Shown here: one piece after another, positions 1 through 5,923 of the stretch
Layout: each line of letters starts with the position of its first letter
Position numbering within the stretch: position 1 is the stretch's first letter
Assembly (NCBI GenBank): GCA_018240935.1
Contig: JAFEEV010000155.1
Span: 1-5,923 of the forward strand
Source of the DNA: Pseudomonadota bacterium
GTDB taxonomy: Bacteria > Pseudomonadota > Gammaproteobacteria > Burkholderiales > Nitrosomonadaceae
DNA length: 5,923 bases
Direction of reading: 5' to 3'
Translations under genes and position numbers: made by a program
The notes under the pieces: model-generated
The model's database searches: none
What the model saw: the letters and a program-made list of their open reading frames with translations, nothing else
Told to the model about the DNA's origin: nothing

Positions 1-113
1 AATATTGCCGGCAATACAATAATGGCAGCCAGAACCAGTACAATCGCGCCAACTAACCGCCGCCTTGCGCGCTTTCTGAGTAATAATTCTTCTTCACTGA
101 TATTTTTATTCAT
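1..113 (-). CDS. DedD-like SPOR-domain protein, N-terminal fragment (3' end outside window)
   Basis: Only the first 37 codons are visible, starting at the ATG at 113-111 and running off the left edge. Seen: a short acidic cytoplasmic start (SEEE at residues 6-9), a dense basic stretch at residues 13-19 (RKRARRR), then a hydrophobic segment from about residue 20 to at least 37 ending in VLPAI. This is the usual opening of DedD-type proteins: an N-in single-pass inner-membrane anchor, followed in the family by a linker and a C-terminal peptidoglycan-binding SPOR domain that targets the division septum. The SPOR domain itself lies outside the window, so the name rests on the N-terminal pattern plus its place directly after folC, where dedD sits in many beta- and gammaproteobacteria. 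The gap to the folC stop is 16 bp, suggesting co-transcription. No strong ribosome binding site is visible; a purine-poor GTAGG lies too far upstream. Confidence 0.8.
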   Translation of the reverse strand, partial: MNKNISEEELLLRKRARRRLVGAIVLVLAAIIVLPAI

Positions 114-129
114 TCGAAATAGCCGATTA

Positions 130-1422
130 TTACCTACCCGGTTGTGCATTCAAATACTGCAACACGCCGCTTACCGTATAGAAAGACCCGAATGCGCAAA
201 TTCTATCATTTTTACCGGCATGTTCACAGGCAAAAACATAAGCCGCAACGCAATCGGCAAACTGATAAACGGCATCTTCATTGCTTGCAGCGCCTGCTTT
301 ATGAATTTCATCGATCAGATAATCGACCGGTGCGGCGCGAGCGGAATCAAGCGCACACACCAGCCAGAAATCAATATCATCTTTTAAGGTTTGGACAACA
401 CCTTGGATATCTTTGTCTTGCAACATGGAAAAAACGGCGTACGTACGGCCATTCGGCTTGGTTGCCGCCAGGTTTTGCGATAAAACAGCCGCTGCAGCGG
501 GATTGTGCGCGACATCCAGGATAATCATCGGCTGCGTCGAAATCACTTGAAATCTGCCTGGTATCACTGCTTCACCCAATCCCTGGCGGATTTCATTCAT
601 GTTGACCGGCAGCAATTCGTGCAAGGTATCCAATGCGGCCAGACAAGCGCTTGCATTTTGCAACTGCTTGACTCCGCGGAGCGCGGGAATAGGTAAAGAA
701 TGGCGTTTGCCCTTGGGTCCCCAATAATCCCATTGCGCCTGTTTATTAAAAAAGCCGAACTCCTGATTCAGGCGGAAGAGTTTTGCCCCGGTTTTTTCTG
801 CTTGTTGATAAACGGAATGCGGTATATCGGTTTCCGCGCAAATCGCCGGTTTATTTTTTCTAAAAACCGCGACTTTCTCGAACCCGATTTTCTCCCGCGT
901 ATCCCCCAGATAGTCCATGTGATCGAGATCGATACTGGTTAGAATCGCACAATCCGCATCGAATAGATTGACCGCATCCAAGCGACCGCCCAGACCGACC
1001 TCCAGAATTGCCACATCAACATGGGCTTGAACAAACACATGCATCGCCGCCAATGTGCCAAATTCAAAAAAAGTCAGCGAGGTATGGCAATCCTTCCGGG
1101 CGGTGTCTATCTGTGCAAAGGCATCACAAAGACTTTTATCGTCCACCTCATTCTTATCGATGCGAACACGCTCGTTATAGCGCAACAAATGCGGCGAGGT
1201 ATAACAGCCCACGGTATATCCGGCGCAAACCAGTATGGATTCCAGCATTGCGCAGACAGATCCTTTGCCGTTCGTTCCCCCCACCACAATAATAGGAAAT
1301 TGCGGTGTCAATTCCAGCTTGGATCGAACCCGGCCGATGCGCTCCAATCCCATTTCAATCGTCTTGGGATGCTGCAATTCAAGGTAAGCTAACCAATCCG
1401 AGAGCGAGCCGGGTGTTGGCAT
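130..1422 (-). CDS. folC: Bifunctional dihydrofolate synthase / folylpolyglutamate synthase
   Basis: Cytoplasmic ATP-dependent ligase of the Mur-ligase superfamily. It joins glutamate to dihydropteroate to make dihydrofolate and then adds further glutamates to reduced folates. The 430-residue length from this start is normal. Visible motifs: P-loop GGTNGKGS at about 48-55, TSPHL at 75-79, EVGLGGRLDA at 141-150, the LDHMDYLG metal/substrate loop at 166-173, the lysine of EKVAVFR at about 183 (carbamylated in characterised FolC), PGRFQ at 288-292, DVAHNPAA at 303-310 and a C-terminal FGSFYTV. I chose the ATG at 1422-1420 because MPTPGSLSDWL fits the usual FolC start. An in-frame TTG at 1446 would add eight residues, and neither start has a clear ribosome binding site. 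The accD stop lies 27 bp upstream, so translation may depend on readthrough of ribosomes from accD. The family and function are very secure; the exact start is less so. Confidence 0.96.
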   Translation of the reverse strand: MPTPGSLSDWLAYLELQHPKTIEMGLERIGRVRSKLELTPQFPIIVVGGTNGKGSVCAMLESILVCAGYTVGCYTSPHLLRYNERVRIDKNEVDDKSLCDAFAQIDTARKDCHTSLTFFEFGTLAAMHVFVQAHVDVAILEVGLGGRLDAVNLFDADCAILTSIDLDHMDYLGDTREKIGFEKVAVFRKNKPAICAETDIPHSVYQQAEKTGAKLFRLNQEFGFFNKQAQWDYWGPKGKRHSLPIPALRGVKQLQNASACLAALDTLHELLPVNMNEIRQGLGEAVIPGRFQVISTQPMIILDVAHNPAAAAVLSQNLAATKPNGRTYAVFSMLQDKDIQGVVQTLKDDIDFWLVCALDSARAAPVDYLIDEIHKAGAASNEDAVYQFADCVAAYVFACEHAGKNDRICAFGSFYTVSGVLQYLNAQPGR

Positions 1423-1449
1423 TGGGCAGGAATCAGGAGGAAGCAACGG

Positions 1450-2319
1450 CTAAGATAGGGGTTCCGGAACACGCATCAGTTGCGTGCACAGCGTCACCAG
1501 TTTGTCACGCATTTGCCTGCGATCGACAATCATATCAATCGCACCATGCTGCAATAGGAATTCGGCTCGCTGGAAACCATCCGGCAGAGTTTGGCGCACG
1601 GTTTGTTCGATGACACGGGGACCGGCAAAGCCGATCAGCGCGCCGGGTTCGGCAATCACCACATCGCCCAGAAAGGCGAAACTGGCCGATACGCCCCCCA
1701 TCGTCGGATCGGTCAGAACCGATATGAACGGCAATTTATGATGACTCAATTTAGTCAGTGCAGCGGTTGTTTTCGCCATTTGCATTAACGAAAACAAGCC
1801 CTCCTGCATACGCGCACCACCGCTGGCGCTAAAGCATATGAAAGGCAGATGCTGATCGATGCAGGCATGGACACCGCGCACAAAGCGCTCGCCTACAACA
1901 GACCCCATCGAGCCGCCCATAAAACCGAATTCAAATACCGCGGCAACGACCGGCATCGTTTTGACGGTTCCTTGCATCACCACCAAAGAATCCTGCTCGT
2001 CCGTGCTTTCTTTCGCTTGCGCCAGGCGATCCACGTAGCGCTTGCTGTCTTTGAACTTCAGCGCATCGGTCGCAACCACTTCGGCGCCGATTTCATAGCG
2101 TCCTTCCGGATCGAGCAGTTGATCGAGGCGGTTTCTTGCGGAAATGCGATTGTGGAAATCGCATTTAGGGCAGACATTCAGATTTTTAACCAGATCCGTG
2201 TAATACAGAACCGCTTCGCAGGTACGGCATTTACTCCATAAGCCTTCGGGTACTATTTTCTTCTCACCGGCTTCTTTTCTCTTGATTTTTGGCGGAATAA
2301 TATTCTGAAACCAGCTCAT
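1450..2319 (-). CDS. accD: Acetyl-CoA carboxylase carboxyltransferase subunit beta
   Basis: Beta subunit of the carboxyltransferase half of acetyl-CoA carboxylase. With AccA (not in this window) it moves the carboxyl group from biotin on AccB to acetyl-CoA, giving malonyl-CoA for fatty acid synthesis in the cytoplasm. At 289 residues it has the usual bacterial length. An N-terminal four-cysteine zinc ribbon is intact (C31, C34, C50, C53, as CRTC and CPKC). It is followed by the crotonase-like carboxyltransferase fold with MGSVVGE at 138-144, SASGGARMQEG at 164-174, TDPTMGGVSASFA at 203-215 and an EPGALIGFAGPRVIEQT segment at 224-240. The ATG at 2319 is preceded by GGGAAG (2333-2328) at 8 bases, an acceptable ribosome binding site. 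It sits 45 bp after trpA and 27 bp before folC, the arrangement known from many proteobacteria. In E. coli, AccD can bind its own mRNA through the zinc domain; whether that holds here cannot be told. Confidence 0.98.
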   Translation of the reverse strand: MSWFQNIIPPKIKRKEAGEKKIVPEGLWSKCRTCEAVLYYTDLVKNLNVCPKCDFHNRISARNRLDQLLDPEGRYEIGAEVVATDALKFKDSKRYVDRLAQAKESTDEQDSLVVMQGTVKTMPVVAAVFEFGFMGGSMGSVVGERFVRGVHACIDQHLPFICFSASGGARMQEGLFSLMQMAKTTAALTKLSHHKLPFISVLTDPTMGGVSASFAFLGDVVIAEPGALIGFAGPRVIEQTVRQTLPDGFQRAEFLLQHGAIDMIVDRRQMRDKLVTLCTQLMRVPEPLS

Positions 2320-2364
2320 GAGTTGTGCTTCCCGAATCGTATTTTGCGTGTTCTAACCATTGTC

Positions 2365-3222
2365 TCAATTCTCATCGATGGCTTTGCGCAGAGTGCCTAT
2401 CAAGCTTCCTACATTACTCAATAGTTCCGTTTCCGCAGATTTCTCGATTTCCTCGATAATCCGGCTGCCGACCACCACGGCATCCGCCAAGCCGGCTACA
2501 GCTTTGGCGGTTGCACCATCGCGTATGCCGAATCCGACGCCGATGGGTAATGAAATATGCTGGCGTAACTGCGTCAGCATCGCGCCGACATCCTGAAGAT
2601 CCAGGTGCGATGCGCCGGTCACTCCTTTTAAGGAAACATAATACACATAACCTCTGGCCATTTTGGCTACTTGCGCGATGCGTTCTTGCGGCGTCGTGGG
2701 AGACAGCAGGAAGATCGCATCGATTTCCTGTTGTTCCAAGCATTGCACCCATTCGGCGGATTCTTCAGGCGGATAATCGACGATAAGAACGCCGTCGACG
2801 CCGCAATCTTTCGCTTTAGCGGCAAAGACCGCAAACCCCATCGCTTCAACCGGATTGGCGTATCCCATTAAAACCACCGGCGTAGCGGTATCCGTTTTTC
2901 TAAACTCGCTCACCATGTCCAACACGCCTTTCAGACTGACATGATGCTTCAGCGCCCGCTCCGACGATCTTTGAATGGTCGGCCCATCCGCCATAGGGTC
3001 GGAAAAAGGCACGCCCAGTTCGATGATGTCGGCGCCCGATTGAACCATTTGATGCATCAACTGAACCGTTATCTGCGGATTGGGATCACCGGCGGTAATA
3101 AAAGGAATCAACGCCTTCCGGTTGTGCTTTTTTAACGCCGCAAATACCTTGGAGATACGATTTATTTTCTCGGCGTCGTCCTGGCTGCCGAAAATATTCA
3201 TTAAATTTTTTATAAAGCTCAT
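2365..3222 (-). CDS. trpA: Tryptophan synthase alpha subunit, with N-terminal extension
   Basis: Cleaves indole-3-glycerol phosphate to indole and glyceraldehyde 3-phosphate and passes indole through a tunnel to TrpB in the alpha2-beta2 complex. It has the TIM-barrel signatures: ALIPFITAGDP at 37-47, IIELGVPFSDPMADGP at 66-81 and the YYVSLKGVTGAS loop at 194-205. It ends with the phosphate-binding GVGFGIRD at 228-235 and VVGSRI at 250-255. E68 and D79 match catalytic Glu49 and Asp60 of the enteric enzyme. The constant offset of 19 shows that this 285-residue protein carries 19 extra residues at the N-terminus, rich in charged residues after a hydrophobic MSFIKNLMNIF. The ATG at 3222 is the first in frame; a second ATG gives residue 8. 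The codon at the family's normal start is ATA, so a shorter start there would be non-standard. The ribosome binding site is weak. The gene lies 60 bp after trpB and 45 bp before accD. Confidence 0.97.
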   Translation of the reverse strand: MSFIKNLMNIFGSQDDAEKINRISKVFAALKKHNRKALIPFITAGDPNPQITVQLMHQMVQSGADIIELGVPFSDPMADGPTIQRSSERALKHHVSLKGVLDMVSEFRKTDTATPVVLMGYANPVEAMGFAVFAAKAKDCGVDGVLIVDYPPEESAEWVQCLEQQEIDAIFLLSPTTPQERIAQVAKMARGYVYYVSLKGVTGASHLDLQDVGAMLTQLRQHISLPIGVGFGIRDGATAKAVAGLADAVVVGSRIIEEIEKSAETELLSNVGSLIGTLRKAIDEN

Positions 3223-3282
3223 GTGCTCAATCCGCTCTCAATTCGTCTCAGGAAACTGCAAATACAATAGAATTCCCATTGA

Positions 3283-4482
3283 TTACAGCGTTAAACCGGA
3301 CATTTGCGCAACCGTTGCCATATCTTTATCACCCCGTCCGGATAAATTCACCAGCAGCAATTTGTCCTTCGGCAAAGTGGGCGCATATTTGGCCGCGTAA
3401 GCCAATGCATGGCTCGATTCCAGCGCCGGCATGATGCCTTCGAAACGGCACAGCGTGTGAAATGCCTCCAATGCTTCATCGTCGGTGATCGCAACGTATT
3501 CAGCACGGCCGCAATCTTTCAGCCAGGCATGCTCCGGTCCCACGCCGGGATAATCGAGGCCGGCCGAGATTGAATGGGTTTCAATGATCTGGCCATTCTC
3601 GTCTTGGATAAGATAAGTGCGGTTACCATGCAACACCCCGGGTTTACCCGTTGATAGCGTCGCCGCATGCTGATTGGTGTCGATACCTTTTCCCGCTGCT
3701 TCCACGCCGATCAAGCGTACATTGGCATCGTCTATGTACGGATAATACAAACCGATCGCGTTCGATCCGCCGCCGACACAGGCAATCAGCGCATCCGGCT
3801 GACGGTTGAAATCCTCCAGCATCTGCACTTTGGCTTCATTTCCGATTACCGCCTGAAAATCCCTGACCATCATCGGATAAGGATGCGGTCCGGCAACCGT
3901 CCCGATAATGTAAAACGTGTTCTCGACGTTGGTGACCCAATCGCGCATGGCTTCGTTCAGTGCATCTTTTAGGGTCTTGGATCCGGATTCCACCGGCACC
4001 ACGGTTGCACCCAGCAACTTCATGCGATAGACATTGGTCGCTTGACGTTTTACATCTTCGGAGCCCATGTAGACCACACATTCCATGCCATAGCGCGCAG
4101 CCACCGTGGCACTCGCCACACCATGCTGCCCCGCGCCGGTTTCCGCGATAACGCGCTTTTTCCCCATACGCCGGGCAAGCAGCGCCTGCCCGATGGTATT
4201 GTTGATTTTGTGCGCGCCGGTATGGTTTAAATCTTCGCGCTTCAGCAAGATCTGCGCGCCGCCCAAGTGCTCAGACCATCTTTTTGCATGATAAATGGGG
4301 CTGGGGCGTCCGACATAATGTTTCAATTCGTATGCGAATTCCGCCTTGAATTCCGGGTCGTCGCGATAAAATTCATACTGCTTGCGCAAATCTTCCAGTG
4401 CTGAAATTAATGTCTCAGAGACAAATATGCCGCCATAGGGGCCGAAATGGCCTTCTTTATTCGGCAGATCATAAGCATTCAC
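3283..4482 (-). CDS. trpB: Tryptophan synthase beta subunit
   Basis: Pyridoxal-phosphate enzyme that condenses indole with L-serine to form L-tryptophan, as the beta dimer of tryptophan synthase. The 399-residue length is typical. Seen: the N-terminal GHFGPYGGIFVSETL at 11-25, LNHTGAHKINN with the PLP Schiff-base lysine K92 (Lys87 in the Salmonella enzyme), and ETGAGQHG at 114-121 with the catalytic glutamate E114 (Glu109). The PLP phosphate loop GGGSNA is at 237-242 and SGRGDKD at 381-387 supplies the serine near the PLP nitrogen. It is of the TrpB1 type that pairs with TrpA. The start is GTG (4482-4480), which shares four bases (GTGA) with the trpF stop, so the two are probably translationally coupled. 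A strong AAGGAG inside trpF supports this start. trpA follows after 60 bp with no visible terminator. Confidence 0.99.
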   Translation of the reverse strand: MNAYDLPNKEGHFGPYGGIFVSETLISALEDLRKQYEFYRDDPEFKAEFAYELKHYVGRPSPIYHAKRWSEHLGGAQILLKREDLNHTGAHKINNTIGQALLARRMGKKRVIAETGAGQHGVASATVAARYGMECVVYMGSEDVKRQATNVYRMKLLGATVVPVESGSKTLKDALNEAMRDWVTNVENTFYIIGTVAGPHPYPMMVRDFQAVIGNEAKVQMLEDFNRQPDALIACVGGGSNAIGLYYPYIDDANVRLIGVEAAGKGIDTNQHAATLSTGKPGVLHGNRTYLIQDENGQIIETHSISAGLDYPGVGPEHAWLKDCGRAEYVAITDDEALEAFHTLCRFEGIMPALESSHALAYAAKYAPTLPKDKLLLVNLSGRGDKDMATVAQMSGLTL

Positions 4483-5096
4483 GATTGTTTGACTCCTTGC
4501 ATGAAAGCAATAATTTTTTTCTTGTCTTTAATACCTTTTGAGGCTTCCACGCCGCTTGAAACATCCACTGCCCACGGCTTTGTTTGCTGGATTGCATGCG
4601 CCACATTATCCGGATTTAAACCACCGGACAGAATAAGCGGTAACGGCAGTTGCTGCGGAATAAGCCGCCAATCAAAAACATGGCCGGTTCCGCCGGGCAT
4701 GTTGGCAGCATAGGTATCGAGCAATAGTCCTTTTGCTGTCCTGTAACGTGCTGCATATTGTAGCAAATCTGTATCCGGTTTGACGCGAATCGCCTTAATA
4801 TAAGGCTGTGAAAATTGGTTACAAAATTCCGGTGATTCATCGCCATGAAATTGCAACAGATTGAGCCTGGCGGTTCGCGCGGTTTGTTCCACCCAGGCAG
4901 CATCCGGGTCAACGTAGACACCGACCGAGCAAACGAAAGGCGGTATCACTTCGACAATCCGGCGTGCGGAATCGGCATCGATATAACGCGCGCTATGCGG
5001 CCAGAAAACAAAACCGATGGCGTCAGCACCGCATTGCACCGCCGCTTCCGCGTCTTCACGACGGGTAATTCCGCATACTTTTACGCGCGCAGACAT
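4479..5096 (-). CDS. trpF: N-(5'-phosphoribosyl)anthranilate isomerase
   Basis: Catalyses the Amadori rearrangement of phosphoribosylanthranilate to CdRP, the third step of tryptophan synthesis from chorismate. It is a monofunctional 205-residue TIM barrel, not fused to TrpC. Seen: KVCGITR at 6-12 with the general-base cysteine C8, GFVFWPHSARY at 28-38, LQFHGDE at 81-87, LLLDTYA at 124-130 with the general-acid aspartate D127, GGTG at 135-138, LSGGLNPDNV at 156-165 and the phosphate-binding DVSSGVE at 178-184. The ATG at 5096 gives the normal family N-terminus. The upstream AAGAG is 12 bases away, a poor ribosome binding site, so expression may rely on coupling with truA 30 bp upstream. Its stop overlaps the trpB start. 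Identity is secure. Confidence 0.98.
   Translation of the reverse strand: MSARVKVCGITRREDAEAAVQCGADAIGFVFWPHSARYIDADSARRIVEVIPPFVCSVGVYVDPDAAWVEQTARTARLNLLQFHGDESPEFCNQFSQPYIKAIRVKPDTDLLQYAARYRTAKGLLLDTYAANMPGGTGHVFDWRLIPQQLPLPLILSGGLNPDNVAHAIQQTKPWAVDVSSGVEASKGIKDKKKIIAFMQGVKQS
4493..4498 (-). promoter_or_regulatory. Ribosome binding site for trpB, inside the trpF end
   Basis: Read on the minus strand this is AAGGAG, a near-perfect Shine-Dalgarno sequence lying 10 bases before the GTG at 4482. It forms part of the QGV codons near the trpF C-terminus. It is the strongest ribosome binding site in the window. It favours the GTG that overlaps the trpF stop as the true trpB start, since no ATG is available nearby that keeps the conserved N-terminus. 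Confidence 0.75.
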
Positions 5097-5114
5097 GGGA
5101 TTTTCATGCTCTTT

Positions 5115-5144
5115 TTTATAGGTGACTTAATCATGTAACGACAA
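5115..5144 (-). promoter_or_regulatory. Possible sigma-70 promoter before trpF
   Basis: On the minus strand TTGTCG (5144-5139, 4 of 6 to the -35 consensus) is followed after 18 bases by TATAAA (5120-5115, 5 of 6 to the -10 consensus). Transcription would begin near 5108, leaving about 12 bases before the trpF ATG. The -35 box lies in the last codons of truA. Such a promoter would let the trpFBA-accD-folC part be expressed apart from truA. The match is modest and could be chance; no operator or leader peptide with tryptophan codons is seen. Confidence 0.25.
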
Positions 5145-5923
5145 ACCAGGAATGATTGGCTTCGGAGAAGATTCCGGCAGCCCCCAGCAAGTATCATACT
5201 TTACACCGGCCAGATACAAACCTGCTGGCGAGAATGTAGGCGCGGCGTAAGTCCGGTCGCAACTTGCCAATAACTGGCGCATCCAATCGACAGAATACTT
5301 TCCTTTACCGATATAAACAAGGCAGCCAACGATGTTGCGCACCATGTGATGCAGAAATGCATTCGCGCATATATCAAAAACCAATAAATTCCCCTGGCGG
5401 GTGATGGTTAACCGGGTGATGGTCCGTACCGGAGATTTTGCTTGGCATTCGGCTGCTCGAAATGATGAGAAATCATGTTCACCGATGAGGATATCGCCGG
5501 CAGCCTGCATTTTTACCAGTTCCAGCGGGTGATGGTACCACCCCACTTTGCTATTATTGATACCCGGCCGGACGGATTGATTTAATAGCAGATAGGAATA
5601 GCGCCGTTCTAGCGCGCTATATCTAGCATGAAATTCGCCGGATACTTCGGCTGCCCAGAGCACTACGATGTCATCCGGCAATAAAGCGTTGACACCGCGT
5701 ATCCAGGCGCTGACCGGGCGCCGCGCCGCTGTATCGAAATGCACGACCTGATACAGCGCGTGCACACCGGAATCGGTGCGCCCGGCGGTGATAATACGGA
5801 TTTCTTGTTGCGCAATGCGGGATAAGGCTGTTTCCAGCACATCCTGAATCGCGCAGCCCTCCGGCTGGCTTTGCCATCCGCAGTAACGGCTGCCGTCATA
5901 TTCCAAAACCAGCGCTATCCGCA
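5127..5923 (-). CDS. truA: tRNA pseudouridine(38-40) synthase, 5' end cut by window edge
   Basis: Isomerises uridine to pseudouridine at positions 38, 39 and 40 in the anticodon stem-loop of many tRNAs. The reading frame continues past the internal TTG at 5906 to the window edge as RIALVLEYDG, which is the conserved TruA N-terminus. The preceding codon shows only TG, so an ATG with one base beyond the window would give MRIALVLEYDG and a 265-residue protein. In that numbering, the catalytic aspartate is D51 in RTDSGVHA (49-56). Other landmarks are FHARYSA at 98-104, HDFSSFR at 150-156, FLHHMVR at 190-196 and the C-terminal APTFSPAGLYL at 228-238. After that comes a proline- and serine-rich tail of about 20 residues. 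The stop is 30 bp before trpF, and truA next to trpF is a common proteobacterial arrangement. Whether truA is the first gene of the transcript cannot be seen. Confidence 0.97.
   Translation of the reverse strand, partial: RIALVLEYDGSRYCGWQSQPEGCAIQDVLETALSRIAQQEIRIITAGRTDSGVHALYQVVHFDTAARRPVSAWIRGVNALLPDDIVVLWAAEVSGEFHARYSALERRYSYLLLNQSVRPGINNSKVGWYHHPLELVKMQAAGDILIGEHDFSSFRAAECQAKSPVRTITRLTITRQGNLLVFDICANAFLHHMVRNIVGCLVYIGKGKYSVDWMRQLLASCDRTYAAPTFSPAGLYLAGVKYDTCWGLPESSPKPIIPGLSLHD

Noticed and set aside
114..129. Regulatory element between folC and the dedD-like gene
   Set aside because: The 16 bp gap is too short for a promoter and shows no motif; only operon spacing can be claimed.
1849..2241. 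Long plus-strand open frame of 130 codons opposite accD, and similar plus-strand frames throughout
   Set aside because: These lie antisense to secure, conserved genes, have no recognisable motifs and match the low stop density expected opposite such coding sequence.
2320..2364. Terminator or attenuator between trpA and accD
   Set aside because: No GC-rich hairpin followed by a T run is present on the minus strand in this 45 bp gap.
3225..3242. Direct repeat of ATTGAG (minus strand, 11-base spacing) just before the trpA start
   Set aside because: Six-base repeats of this kind are expected by chance, and nothing ties it to a known operator.
3223..3300. Possible promoter in the trpB-trpA gap (TTAACG with TATTGT or TCTATT)
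   Set aside because: Both boxes match only 4 of 6 and the spacing is either 19 for TATTGT or relies on the weaker TCTATT; not above background.
5081..5107. Eight-codon ATG-to-TAA mini-frame (MKIPCLRA) overlapping the trpF start, considered as a leader peptide
   Set aside because: It has no tryptophan codons, its GAG is only one base from the ATG, and it overlaps trpF out of frame with no hairpin nearby. It is most likely chance.

Overview
This window is a compact, single-direction run of housekeeping genes, all on the minus strand. Reading in the direction of transcription (right to left) the order is truA (tRNA pseudouridine synthase), trpF, trpB and trpA (the last steps of tryptophan synthesis), accD (acetyl-CoA carboxylase beta subunit), folC (dihydrofolate/folylpolyglutamate synthase), and the first 37 codons of a DedD-like SPOR-domain membrane protein. 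Base composition is close to balanced. The order truA-trpF-(trpB-trpA)-accD-folC-dedD is known from beta- and gammaproteobacteria. Together with the protein sequences it suggests a betaproteobacterium, possibly near Nitrosomonas/Nitrosospira. That placement is inferred from memory of gene order and was not tested by a search.

Layout: 5923-5127 truA, which lacks probably one base of its start codon at the window edge; 30 bp gap with a possible weak promoter; 5096-4479 trpF; a 4-base GTGA overlap into trpB (4482-3283, GTG start, strong ribosome binding site inside the trpF end); 60 bp gap; 3222-2365 trpA, with a 19-residue N-terminal extension; 45 bp gap; 2319-1450 accD; 27 bp gap (if folC starts at its ATG); 1422-130 folC; 16 bp gap; 113-1 dedD-like, cut by the window edge. 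No gap exceeds 60 bp, and none holds a convincing terminator hairpin, RNA gene or repeat, so the genes are probably co-transcribed at least in part.

How the genes work together: TrpF makes CdRP from phosphoribosylanthranilate. The step after that, TrpC, is not in this window. TrpA and TrpB form the alpha2-beta2 tryptophan synthase. AccD needs AccA, and the biotin subunits AccB and AccC, from elsewhere. FolC makes and polyglutamylates folate. TruA modifies tRNA anticodon arms. The operon combines tryptophan, fatty acid, folate and tRNA functions, and the DedD-like protein adds a cell-division link.

I see no mobile element, CRISPR array, toxin-antitoxin pair or other new system. All catalytic residues I could check are present. 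The most notable details are the TrpA extension, where an ATA codon sits exactly at the family's usual start position, the GTGA coupling of trpF to trpB, and the candidate internal promoter before trpF.
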